Shown here: piece after piece, positions 53,842 to 61,607 of the stretch
How positions within the stretch are numbered: position 1 is the first letter of the stretch
Layout: every line of letters begins with the position of its first letter
Assembly: GCA_020846135.1 (NCBI GenBank)
Contig: JADLEK010000064.1
Location: 62,001-126,000 of the forward strand
DNA: 64,000 nucleotides
Source: Gammaproteobacteria bacterium
GTDB lineage: Bacteria; Pseudomonadota; Gammaproteobacteria; Competibacterales; Competibacteraceae
Direction of reading: 5' to 3'
Notes under the pieces: generated by a model
Database searches by the model: none
What the model was told of the DNA's origin: nothing
The model's input: only the letters and a program-made list of their open reading frames with translations
Position numbers and translations under genes: made by a program

Positions 53842-56124
53842 CTACCGTGACTGCCGGCGGCGGATCAGGTACCAGCACGCGCCGATGCTGAGCGCCGGGA
53901 ATAATGGATCGAATGGGGCGTTGGGCGTTAAGACACACCCGCCGCCGCCGGTGATCGGCGTAGGCTCCGGGGCGGTTTCATTCATGACCCAGATGCTGGT
54001 GGTGCGCTGGAAGGGGCCGACCGGGACCGGGGGCGCATCCGTTCCCTGGACCCGCCGGCCGCTGGTGCTGAACTGGGCGGCATTGTTGGGATTGGAGACC
54101 CGGGCCACCAGTTCATATTCCCGATCCGACTTCAGAAAGTCCGCAACCTTGACGGTATAGACGCCGTCATTCGCGCTCACGTCAGGAGCAATGCCGTCGT
54201 CGTGGGCTACCAGATCCGTTTGGACCGGGTTGCCATCTTCATCGTAGATTTCCAGCCGCACGGTGGACTGGATCACCTGCAGTGGGCCGTCCACGGAAAT
54301 TTCCGTGTGCATCGGCCGGGTGTCTTCCTTGCTGCCGCCGGTGGTGACTATGTCAGCGTCCAGCGCCGAGGGCGTTGCCGTTACATCCTGAAAGACGCCG
54401 TCAGCCGTGGTTTGCCGGGCAGCAACCTTGCTGAGCCATAACCCGTCCCGTCCGGCAAATTGCGGGCTGATTGCATAGCTGGCGCTGGCGCCATCTCCAT
54501 CAGCCTCATAGCGTACTTCCGGGGGCAGACGATCCGGGGTAATCAACTGGCCGCCGGGGGTTTGCAGACTGAACTCGACCGGGTCTTTGGGATCCCAGTA
54601 GGCGGTAAACCGCAGGGTAGCTCCCTGATCGGCGGAGCCGATCAAGGTAGTCAAGGTGAACGGCTCGCCAGGGGTGACTTGATCGACTCCATCATCATTG
54701 ATGATCGCGACGGCCTCGCCCTCGGCCTCGTCGACGAGCTGACTGGCGGCCTGGGCGGTTTCGCTGTTGTTATTGGCCACCGCGTAGCGACCACCGGTCT
54801 GTCCGGCCAGCGCCCCTAACAACACCTTGTCGCCGGCGGCGGCCTGGGTACGGGCTGCGAGGCGTTGCGCCTGGCGATCGGCGTCAGTGCTGATCACCAC
54901 CGGGTTAATCGCGACGCTTTCCTGACGGTAATTCTGGACGGTGGCCGCATCTACGGCGGCGTTAGTGGACAACAGCAGGACGGAGGGCGTCGTCGCCGGA
55001 TTGCGGGCATCTTTGATGATGGTCAGCGCCGCATTCAGCGCCTGAGTGGGATCATTATTCACCGCGCTTTGCTGAATACCGTCAATCGCCGCCTGGATGG
55101 TGTCCCGGTTACCGCCAACTAAAGTTAATATTTGTACCGGATTAGAGACGAAATCGGGATAGGCCAGCACCGCCACTTGAGCCTTGTTATTCAGGGCGTC
55201 TACCGCGCCCTTAGCGGATTGCTTGGCGGCGTTCAGTTGCTCCAGCGTCAGATTCTGGTTGATCGCCAGCACCATGAGACTGCCTTCGTTCATGTACACC
55301 ACCTGCAACTCGTCATCGCCGCCGGTCGGCTTTTTCAGCGACTCCGCCGTCGGCGCTTGTTTCAGAGTTCTGAATGCCTCGAACCAGGTTCGGATGGGGC
55401 CGCCGTATCCTGCGGCGGTTTCACCGTCGTTGGCGGGATTCTGGATCAGGGCTTCCCAGGCCGAAAGTTGATAGACCCGCCACTGGGCGGTTTTTTGCGT
55501 CGTGGAATCGGCATAATCGCTGGATGTACTCAGGGTAGTGAACTTCAGATGATCGTTCATGATGGTGTTGCGGGGGGTATCGCTCTCCAGCGGATTCCCT
55601 AAGTCCGTAGAGGATTTTTTGCCTTTTTCGGCATATTCATCGAGGAATCCATAGCCATAATGGCCTATTTCATGGGCGAGAGTTTTACCAATGTCTTCGA
55701 TGGATTCTGGTTCTTCCGCTCCTGCATCAAAGGTGAATATCTCTATTTCATTGCTGCGGCGCTTCCAGCCACTGACGCTGGCTTGCGCACGCCCTTGCTT
55801 ATTCATGAATTGAATATCGGCGCGCTTTAAGAATTGGCTCTTGTCATACACATAAACTGTGCCAATCTTATGCAGACCCTCAGTCATGGTGTACAAACTC
55901 CGGGCAAACTGCCTGAGAGAGTTGTATACATAATTTCGATCGAATCCACTGGGTGGCTTAGCGAGATCCCAGTCCAAGCTCACCACAAAATTCAGTTTGC
56001 TGACTCCGAGTTGGGAGTCGTGACTGACTTGAGTCAGGGAATGGTCGGCGGCTTGTCCAACCAATGGCATCGCCAGGGCAAGGCTCAGCGCTACGGTTAA
56101 TGGTTTTAGCTGAAAACGCATCAT
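53842..56124 (-). CDS. CLCA-like secreted metalloprotease/VWA protein with GG-C C-terminal sorting signal
   Basis: A 760-residue exported protein. A signal peptide (LTVALSLALAMPLVGQAA) leads to a zinc metalloprotease-like domain with TLAHEIGHYGYGFLDEY (HExxHxxxGxxDEY, the pattern of CLCA proteins), then a von Willebrand A-like domain (LMVLAINQNLTLEQLNAA..., about 265-460) and a beta-rich region. The C-terminus has GGGGCVLTPNAPFDP, a short hydrophobic helix (PLFPALSIGACWYLI) and RRRQSR, a tripartite sorting signal of the JDVT-CTERM type. It would be cut near the Gly-Cys and probably lipid-anchored. The processing protease gene follows 4 bp downstream, and the upstream lipoprotein gene ends 11 bp before. 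Confidence 0.82.
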   Translation of the reverse strand: MMRFQLKPLTVALSLALAMPLVGQAADHSLTQVSHDSQLGVSKLNFVVSLDWDLAKPPSGFDRNYVYNSLRQFARSLYTMTEGLHKIGTVYVYDKSQFLKRADIQFMNKQGRAQASVSGWKRRSNEIEIFTFDAGAEEPESIEDIGKTLAHEIGHYGYGFLDEYAEKGKKSSTDLGNPLESDTPRNTIMNDHLKFTTLSTSSDYADSTTQKTAQWRVYQLSAWEALIQNPANDGETAAGYGGPIRTWFEAFRTLKQAPTAESLKKPTGGDDELQVVYMNEGSLMVLAINQNLTLEQLNAAKQSAKGAVDALNNKAQVAVLAYPDFVSNPVQILTLVGGNRDTIQAAIDGIQQSAVNNDPTQALNAALTIIKDARNPATTPSVLLLSTNAAVDAATVQNYRQESVAINPVVISTDADRQAQRLAARTQAAAGDKVLLGALAGQTGGRYAVANNNSETAQAASQLVDEAEGEAVAIINDDGVDQVTPGEPFTLTTLIGSADQGATLRFTAYWDPKDPVEFSLQTPGGQLITPDRLPPEVRYEADGDGASASYAISPQFAGRDGLWLSKVAARQTTADGVFQDVTATPSALDADIVTTGGSKEDTRPMHTEISVDGPLQVIQSTVRLEIYDEDGNPVQTDLVAHDDGIAPDVSANDGVYTVKVADFLKSDREYELVARVSNPNNAAQFSTSGRRVQGTDAPPVPVGPFQRTTSIWVMNETAPEPTPITGGGGCVLTPNAPFDPLFPALSIGACWYLIRRRQSR

Positions 56125-56135
56125 GATTATTCCCC

Positions 56136-57941
56136 TTATTTGGCAATCATCGTGCCTAAATCAATCACTACTGAAGAGCGGCTGATGCTCAGATGACGGA
56201 GATGCGCTGACTTAATGGGAGTACCCGCATTTCCAACCAAGTTGCTGTTACAGGTTCGCCCAAAAAGTGGATGAATAATACAGATCGTCGCGTCATAAGC
56301 TCCGGTGAATTCCAAATTAACTTTCAACTTGCGGCCAATATGGGCGGAATCAACTTTAAATTCAGCAAACCCGTTGGTACTTAGGGCCTCTCTCGAGAGG
56401 CGAGGGATGTCCTTAATGGATTGTGGTAGGATAAACCAGTTGTAGGTATCGCCAAGCACCTCGAAACGGTTGCGCGGCCAACCTTCATAGGGAAGGTTTT
56501 GCGAGTAGTACCAGCGATAGCGCTGTTGTTGACCCACCGTCTTGTTGACCAGTCGCCAGTCCGCCAAAGTTTTGGTCTCGCTATATTTATAGGAAAAACT
56601 GCCGCCTGCCGATCCATTGACGCCCAGACCGCACTCGCCGCCTATATTCGAGTCTTCGCCAATCTCTGTGGACACTTTGCAACTGCCTTTGGCGGAGCCC
56701 TTGAAGTCAAAGCTGTAATCATGGCTGCTGGTCACCTTGGTCTGGTCGTTATTGCTGACAAAATTGTCCGGGCTGGCAAAAATATAAACCAGACCATCCT
56801 TGCCGCCGGTGTCCACCCAACTGGCCTCAGCAGTAATTCCAACGCCTGACGTAGTCCAAAATCGCCCCCACCAGTCATTTTTGGAAATGGTATCAGCGCT
56901 ACTGGGAATCGAACTGCCATTCATTCGCAACAACACAAACTGTTCACGGGTTTGATCGGGGTTGGTTGCCAGAAACACATAGTAATCAATCGTTATGGTG
57001 CTGGATGGGCACTGGTAGGAACCTGGCTCGCTTCCCCCTTGATTGGAAGGAGTCAATACGCTATTTGAGCAGGACATATTCTCTGAATTCCAAGGATCGC
57101 TCTGGAGCGGGACCAGAATTCCTGCGGTATTTTGTAGCAGGTGTCCTTTCAAGCACTGGTTGGTATCCGCATACGCTTGGTTAACGACGATTTGCCCATA
57201 TTTAAAAGCCATGCCGGTTTTAATGCAGGCGCTGCTATTGGCAAAAATATCGCAGAAATCCTCTTTATCGCCAGCCGCAATTTTATGCTTCTGCTGGACA
57301 TCAAGGCCTGACACTTTCCGCTCCTGCAACCGGCGCACGATATAGGCTGCCGGTCCGTGTTCAGCATCGAGTAGAAGTTCTTCAGCCGACAGATCAGGAT
57401 TGGGATCGTCAGGGAAGGTGTAATCCGCTTCAGCGGTCGTCAGCGGTTGATCAGCGGTGTGCAGCGTAGCGGGAATGTGGAGAACCCGGTGTCCCTCGCC
57501 GTCGGCGCTGGGTTCAATCCACAGCATATTGCTGTGTTCAGGTACGGACATCCCATGTTCTTCAAGCAGCGCCTGAGCCTCATTGACCTCCGCATCCAGC
57601 ATCAGCACCGGGCGCCCGGCCTTCATGGCGGCATCAACCAGCGTATCGGCGCTACCGCTATCCTGCAGATCAGGCGCGCCGATCAGATCGCCATCCACAA
57701 TCACCAGATCATAGAGATTCGGCGACTGACTGCCGTTGTACATGTCAAACGTCAGGCGATCGGCGAGGGCGACGGCGACTGACCCAGTGGGCATTCCGAA
57801 GCTCAGCGCTCGCAGCGATTGATCGGAGGGCGTGGGCGTAGATGAATCATCTCCATTGCAGCCTGCCAGGAGTAACAGGGCGCACAAAGCTATCGGGGCG
57901 GGCCACTGCCGGAAATATTGAGTCGTCGCGATCTGGAACAT
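56136..57941 (-). CDS. Large secreted lipoprotein of unknown function
   Basis: A 601-residue protein with a lipoprotein signal (PIALCALLLLAGCNGDD, lipobox LLAGC). Residues 40-230 resemble no family I can name. The region from about 300 has many Gly/Ser/Tyr-rich alternating stretches (YSFDFKGSAKGSCKVSTEIG, then GLGVNGSAGGSFSYKYSETK and RYRWYYSQNLPYEGW). This pattern is reminiscent of beta-barrel pore-forming toxins of the leukocidin/cytolysin type, but the resemblance is impressionistic. About ten cysteines could form disulfides. It is the first gene of the five-gene unit and ends 11 bp before the CLCA-like gene. Confidence 0.75.
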   Translation of the reverse strand: MFQIATTQYFRQWPAPIALCALLLLAGCNGDDSSTPTPSDQSLRALSFGMPTGSVAVALADRLTFDMYNGSQSPNLYDLVIVDGDLIGAPDLQDSGSADTLVDAAMKAGRPVLMLDAEVNEAQALLEEHGMSVPEHSNMLWIEPSADGEGHRVLHIPATLHTADQPLTTAEADYTFPDDPNPDLSAEELLLDAEHGPAAYIVRRLQERKVSGLDVQQKHKIAAGDKEDFCDIFANSSACIKTGMAFKYGQIVVNQAYADTNQCLKGHLLQNTAGILVPLQSDPWNSENMSCSNSVLTPSNQGGSEPGSYQCPSSTITIDYYVFLATNPDQTREQFVLLRMNGSSIPSSADTISKNDWWGRFWTTSGVGITAEASWVDTGGKDGLVYIFASPDNFVSNNDQTKVTSSHDYSFDFKGSAKGSCKVSTEIGEDSNIGGECGLGVNGSAGGSFSYKYSETKTLADWRLVNKTVGQQQRYRWYYSQNLPYEGWPRNRFEVLGDTYNWFILPQSIKDIPRLSREALSTNGFAEFKVDSAHIGRKLKVNLEFTGAYDATICIIHPLFGRTCNSNLVGNAGTPIKSAHLRHLSISRSSVVIDLGTMIAK

Positions 57942-58183
57942 GGTCTTATCCCTATTTTAAGGTTAGCGAGAATCGCCGGATTGATCGCCATTCTGCTAAA
58001 AGCCACACAGTTTGAACAGGCATCAATTCCGACTAATTCCGACCAATTCCGACATGGACGCTAGAAGTCTGACGGCCCGAAGAAGCCATCTGATCTAACG
58101 ATAACGATATTGAGGATATCGAACGGTGGGTTTAGCGTTAATATCCAACCGTAGCCGCTGCCGCCAAGGTCCTCCATACCCCC

Positions 58184-59119
58184 ATGTCTCCCCATCACCG
58201 CCGCGCCCTGACCCTGAGTATGGGGCTGGCCGCCCTGTTGTATCTGGGCGTTGTGCTGTTCGCCGACTGGGAAGCGGTCCTGGCAGCCTGGTGGCGGATT
58301 GATTGGCCGGTGCTGGTCGCCATTTTCGCCCTGTCGCTGGTTAATTACCTGCTGAGGTTCTGGCGCTGGCAGCGTTACATTACGGCTTTCGGTCATGTTC
58401 TACCGTGGCGGCGGCATTTCTTGTATTACCTGGCGGGCTTCACCCTGACCGTTACGCCCGGCAAGGCGGGCGAGGCAGTGCGGTCGCTGTACCTGCATCA
58501 ATATGGCGTCAGTTATGCCCAGAGTCTGGCGGCGCTGTTTGTCGAACGCTTGCTGGATGTGCTGGCGATGAGTCTGCTGGCGCTGCTGATTCTGCTGGCC
58601 CGGCCCGATTATGCCTGGCTGGTCATCTTGGCGTGGGTGCTGACGGCGCCGCTGGGGTGGCTGATGACACGCGCCTGGCTGCCGGACAAGCTGTGTGTGC
58701 TGGGACAAGGCCATCGTTACGGTCATCAATTCGACCGGCTGGCGCGGTTGCTCGACTCGGCGGCGACGTTATTGCGGCCCGGCTATTTGCTGTTCGGAAT
58801 GAGTCTGGGGGTGCTGTCCTGGGGGCTGGAAGGACTATCCTTGTATCTCATTGCTGATAACCTCGGGGTTGGGATCAGCCTGGCTACGGGCGTTGGCGTT
58901 TACGCGATTGCGGTGCTGGCCGGGGCGCTGTCGTTTCTCCCCGGTGGGCTGGGCGGGACGGAAGCGGTGATGGGCGTGCTGTTGATCGCGTTTGGCGCCG
59001 ACAGTGCGACTGCGGTGGCGATGACCCTGCTATGCCGGATTGCGACGTTGTGGTTTGCAGTGGCGCTCGGCGGGGTGGCGGTGGTGATATTGGGCATCCG
59101 TCCGGGGCGGCCGGGATGA
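58184..59119 (+). CDS. Lysylphosphatidylglycerol synthase TM-region / UPF0104 family membrane protein
   Basis: A 311-residue protein with about eight membrane helices of the flippase-like LPG_synthase_TM family. Landmarks are VNYLLRFWRWQRYITAFGH, LTVTPGKAGEAVRSLYL and LSFLPGGLGGTEAVMGVLL. It lacks the lysyl-transfer domain, so it is of the stand-alone type often linked to lipid-linked sugar transport. Its promoter region is shared with the divergent lipoprotein gene (about 240 bp). Confidence 0.9.
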   Translation: MSPHHRRALTLSMGLAALLYLGVVLFADWEAVLAAWWRIDWPVLVAIFALSLVNYLLRFWRWQRYITAFGHVLPWRRHFLYYLAGFTLTVTPGKAGEAVRSLYLHQYGVSYAQSLAALFVERLLDVLAMSLLALLILLARPDYAWLVILAWVLTAPLGWLMTRAWLPDKLCVLGQGHRYGHQFDRLARLLDSAATLLRPGYLLFGMSLGVLSWGLEGLSLYLIADNLGVGISLATGVGVYAIAVLAGALSFLPGGLGGTEAVMGVLLIAFGADSATAVAMTLLCRIATLWFAVALGGVAVVILGIRPGRPG

Positions 59120-59181
59120 CCCCGGGATCAGAAAGCCTTGCTTGTTGTAGTATTAAAAATACTGGAAATTCGGAGGATGCG

Positions 59182-59868
59182 ATGATCGATATTGAAGAGC
59201 GAGTAGACCGACTTGAAGAGATGACGCATGAATTTGTTCTCAATGTTGGGATCGAATTCAATAAAGTCTACAATTCACAAATGCGGACAGAGGCGGAATT
59301 ACGTGCATTCAAAGACGAAATGAAGGAGTTCAAAAACGAAATGAAGGAATTTAAAGATGAAATGAAGGAGTTTAAAGATGAAATGAAAGAATTTAAGAAT
59401 GAATCCCGCCAAGCCAATCGGGAGATGAATCGGCGATGGGGTGAGTTGGCGAACAAGATGGGAACGCTGGTCGAGGATTTGGTGGCGCCGAGTTTGCCGC
59501 GCATTGTGCAGGAGATGCTAGGTCAGGAAGTGGCTGATTTGTCGGTACGGCGCAAGCGGCGGTTGCAGGACGGGCGGACTTGGGAGTTTGACGGAATTGT
59601 CGTAACTGCCGGCGGACAAGTCGGCTTGAACAGCACTAAAAGTACGCTGCACAGCGCTGGTGTCGATCACTTTGCCAAGGAAGTCGCGGCATTCCGGGAA
59701 TTTTTTCCGGAGTATGCGAGTTACCCGGTAGTGGGCATTTTGGCCAGTCTGTCGGTCGAAGAGAGCGTATTGAATTACGCTGAGCGGTGCGGTTTGATTG
59801 TGCTGGGAGTGGGGGATGAATTGATGGAGATTAAAAACTGTCCGGGTTTTAGCCCAAAGTTTTGGTGA
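59182..59868 (+). CDS. Coiled-coil protein with PD-(D/E)XK nuclease-like domain (DUF3782-like)
   Basis: A 228-residue protein. Residues 1-95 are a long coiled coil with four consecutive DEMKEFK heptads. The C-terminal half (about 100-228) resembles PD-(D/E)XK nuclease-fold domains found in DUF3782-type proteins: RRLQDGRTWEFDGIVVTAGG, then VGLNSTKSTL. In this alignment the usual acidic residue before the Lys appears as Ser (STK), so catalysis is doubtful. CGGAGG lies five bases before the ATG. The 3' neighbour is the repeat-controlled glycosyltransferase. Confidence 0.75.
   Translation: MIDIEERVDRLEEMTHEFVLNVGIEFNKVYNSQMRTEAELRAFKDEMKEFKNEMKEFKDEMKEFKDEMKEFKNESRQANREMNRRWGELANKMGTLVEDLVAPSLPRIVQEMLGQEVADLSVRRKRRLQDGRTWEFDGIVVTAGGQVGLNSTKSTLHSAGVDHFAKEVAAFREFFPEYASYPVVGILASLSVEESVLNYAERCGLIVLGVGDELMEIKNCPGFSPKFW
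59314..59397 (+). repeat. Four 21-bp tandem repeats encoding DEMKEFK heptads
   Basis: Four consecutive 21-bp units (59314-59334, -59355, -59376, -59397) differ at a few third-codon positions and encode (D/N)EMKEFK each. Because the unit is a multiple of three, copy-number change would lengthen or shorten the coiled coil without a frameshift. Confidence 0.9.
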
Positions 59869-59957
59869 GGGCGATAAGCCTGATCATGTTTCTCTTGGCC
59901 CGAACTAATAACGCCGGGCTATCCATTCGATCTTGATAACCTTGGAACCTGTTTATA

Positions 59958-61179
59958 ATGACTAACAGCACAGCACAGCACAGCACAGCACAGCACAGCA
60001 CAGCACAGCACAGCACAGCACAGCGATAGTAAGACGTTTCTATTACTAGCATTATTGTTCTTGATCCCAGCAGTGCCTTTAGTCTTTTTAGGATATGGTT
60101 CAGATAATGATATTTATGGAGAATTAGATGCAGGGGTAAAAACTTGGCTTGAAGGAATTCCTACAATGTCAAGGCATCCTGGTTATTGGTTGCACGAAGG
60201 CATGATATTTCTTCTTGATAATTATGGTGGTTTTCTACTGATCAATATTGCTACTCTCATAGCCTCTTTGCTTTTTATTTATCGGATTTGGCATGTCTTT
60301 TGTGATCTTGAGATACAATGGCGTTTCCCGATTTTATTGTGTTTGATATGGAATCCTTGGTATTTAATAGCTAGCACCTCCGGGATCGACTACATATGGA
60401 GTATCCTTTTTATGTTTCTCTCAATTGAAGCGTTTATTTTAAATAAAAGAGCATACCCTGGAATCCTTGGGGCCGTTGCAGTAGGGTTTAGACTCGGTTC
60501 AATTTTTCCCATCGCGGGCGCTTTTATTTTTATTAGCTCTCATAAAATTACATTATTTAAGATTCGGCGATTGTTTTTGATCTTAACGACAAGTAGTTTA
60601 CTAGGAATTTTTTTCTATATTCCATCTTGGCTTGTATCTGAAGGAAGCTTCAATTTCTTAACTGGACATCTCGGTGATAAAGAGTTATGGACCCTAAAAA
60701 TGCATATTGGGAGAGCAGTTTATAAGCCGATATATTTAATTGGTTTAGCAGGGACGTTGTCTCTTTTACTAATCTTTGTTTTAAATCGAGGGAGACTTAA
60801 ACTCATTATTAAAGATAAGCGGGAATTTGTGTTAGCTGCTATGGGTGTGGTTACAGGTACAACACTTCTATATTTAAAATATCCAATTGAGCATAGTTAC
60901 CTTCTTCCGGGACTCCCCTTTCTCCTGCTACTTGTTGGTATAGTTCTGAATAAGTCGCCAAAATGGCAGCCATATCTTCTCTTGATATCGACATTAAGTT
61001 TTTGGGTTGTTTCTTTTCCAATTGCGATACCAAATATTCCTGGAAAAGCATCAGATGCAAGTATTGGTTTTCATATAGAGCAAGGACCATTAGCTGTCGA
61101 TATAAGAAAAAGAATTCTCTTAATGGGTTGCCACACTTTACAGTGTTATGGTGAACGACTTCAATCTGAAATCCAGTGA
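59958..61179 (+). CDS. Probable phase-variable GT-C-like membrane glycosyltransferase (out of frame here)
   Basis: The ATG at 59958 (GGAA about 9 bases upstream) reads MTN, then the STAQH repeats, and stops at TAG 60027-60029. The frame of the main body is open from 60022 (SDSKTFLLLALLFLIPAVPL) to 61179, but its only upstream partner in frame is a TGA at 59959. One extra repeat (12 copies) or two fewer (9) would join ATG and body. The body of about 385 residues has about nine membrane helices and a first loop YGSDNDIYGELDAGVKTWLE with acidic residues, as in GT-C enzymes (PMT/ArnT type). It is far more AT-rich than its neighbours, indicating transfer. A weak TTG start at 60055 is the only in-frame alternative. 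Confidence 0.75.
59966..60023 (+). repeat. Pentanucleotide tract (CAGCA)11
   Basis: Eleven perfect copies of CAGCA run from 59966 to 60020, followed by a partial CAG. All three frames through the tract are open and encode the same STAQH pentapeptide cycle. A five-base unit changes the reading frame with every gain or loss of a copy, the signature of a slipped-strand contingency locus. It lies 3 codons into the downstream glycosyltransferase gene. Confidence 0.95.
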
Positions 61180-61607
61180 CATTGTAATTGGCTCTATCAT
61201 ATAAAATGAGGTTCTTCGAGTGTTTTTGTGGAACGGGTGTTCGAAAACAGTAAGTCGGGCAAAAGCGTAGCTTTGCCCGACAGAAATGTCCATGTCGGGT
61301 ACATCCTGTGCCCGACCTACGGATGGCTAGATGAACTCCACAAGAACTCTCGAAGAACCCGTTTTTTATCAAGAATACGGTACAAAAGGCTGTGATCCAC
61401 TAAACAAATACTCCATCCTCTCTGCATTGATCCCTATATAGGTCTCCTTTACAGGTTGTGGACTGATGCTTTTCACAACCGTATTCGCCAAAAAATAAAT
61501 AACTCATTTATTTTCAATATATTATTTATCTTTGGTGCTTTTAAGAATACAGAGCCTGAAGCAGGCTTTCCACAACTCAGATCGGATCCCTATAGCACCT
61601 TACCCCA
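61180..61607 (+). other. AT-rich intergenic region with repeat hairpins
   Basis: No gene is seen in this 428-bp stretch. It holds the paired hairpin repeat at 61254-61316, an AT-rich segment (about 61480-61545), and a small hairpin AGCCTG-AAG-CAGGCT followed by TTT at 61553-61570 that could end transcription. The promoter of the downstream AlbA_2 gene must lie within it. Confidence 0.5.
61254..61316. repeat. Paired GTCGGGCA hairpin repeat
   Basis: Two hairpins lie side by side: GTCGGGCAAA-agcgtagc-TTTGCCCGAC (61254-61281) and GTCGGG-tacatcctgtgC-CCGAC (61294-61316), followed by CTACG. On the minus strand this reads GTAGGTCGGGCACAGGATGT and so on, the look of a dispersed GTAGGTCGGG-type extragenic repeat of proteobacteria. 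Confidence 0.75.

Noticed and set aside
59971..60020. The CAGCA tract considered as a CRISPR-like array
   Set aside because: There are no spacers; it is a simple perfect pentanucleotide tandem repeat.
59849..60052. 67-codon minus-strand ORF through the CAGCA tract
   Set aside because: It translates the repeat as a monotonous Cys-Ala-Val-Leu string and has no ribosome binding site or family similarity.
60851..61372. 173-codon minus-strand ORF opposite the GT-C-like gene
   Set aside because: It lies largely antisense to the transmembrane gene and crosses the hairpin repeat; the translation has no domain features.
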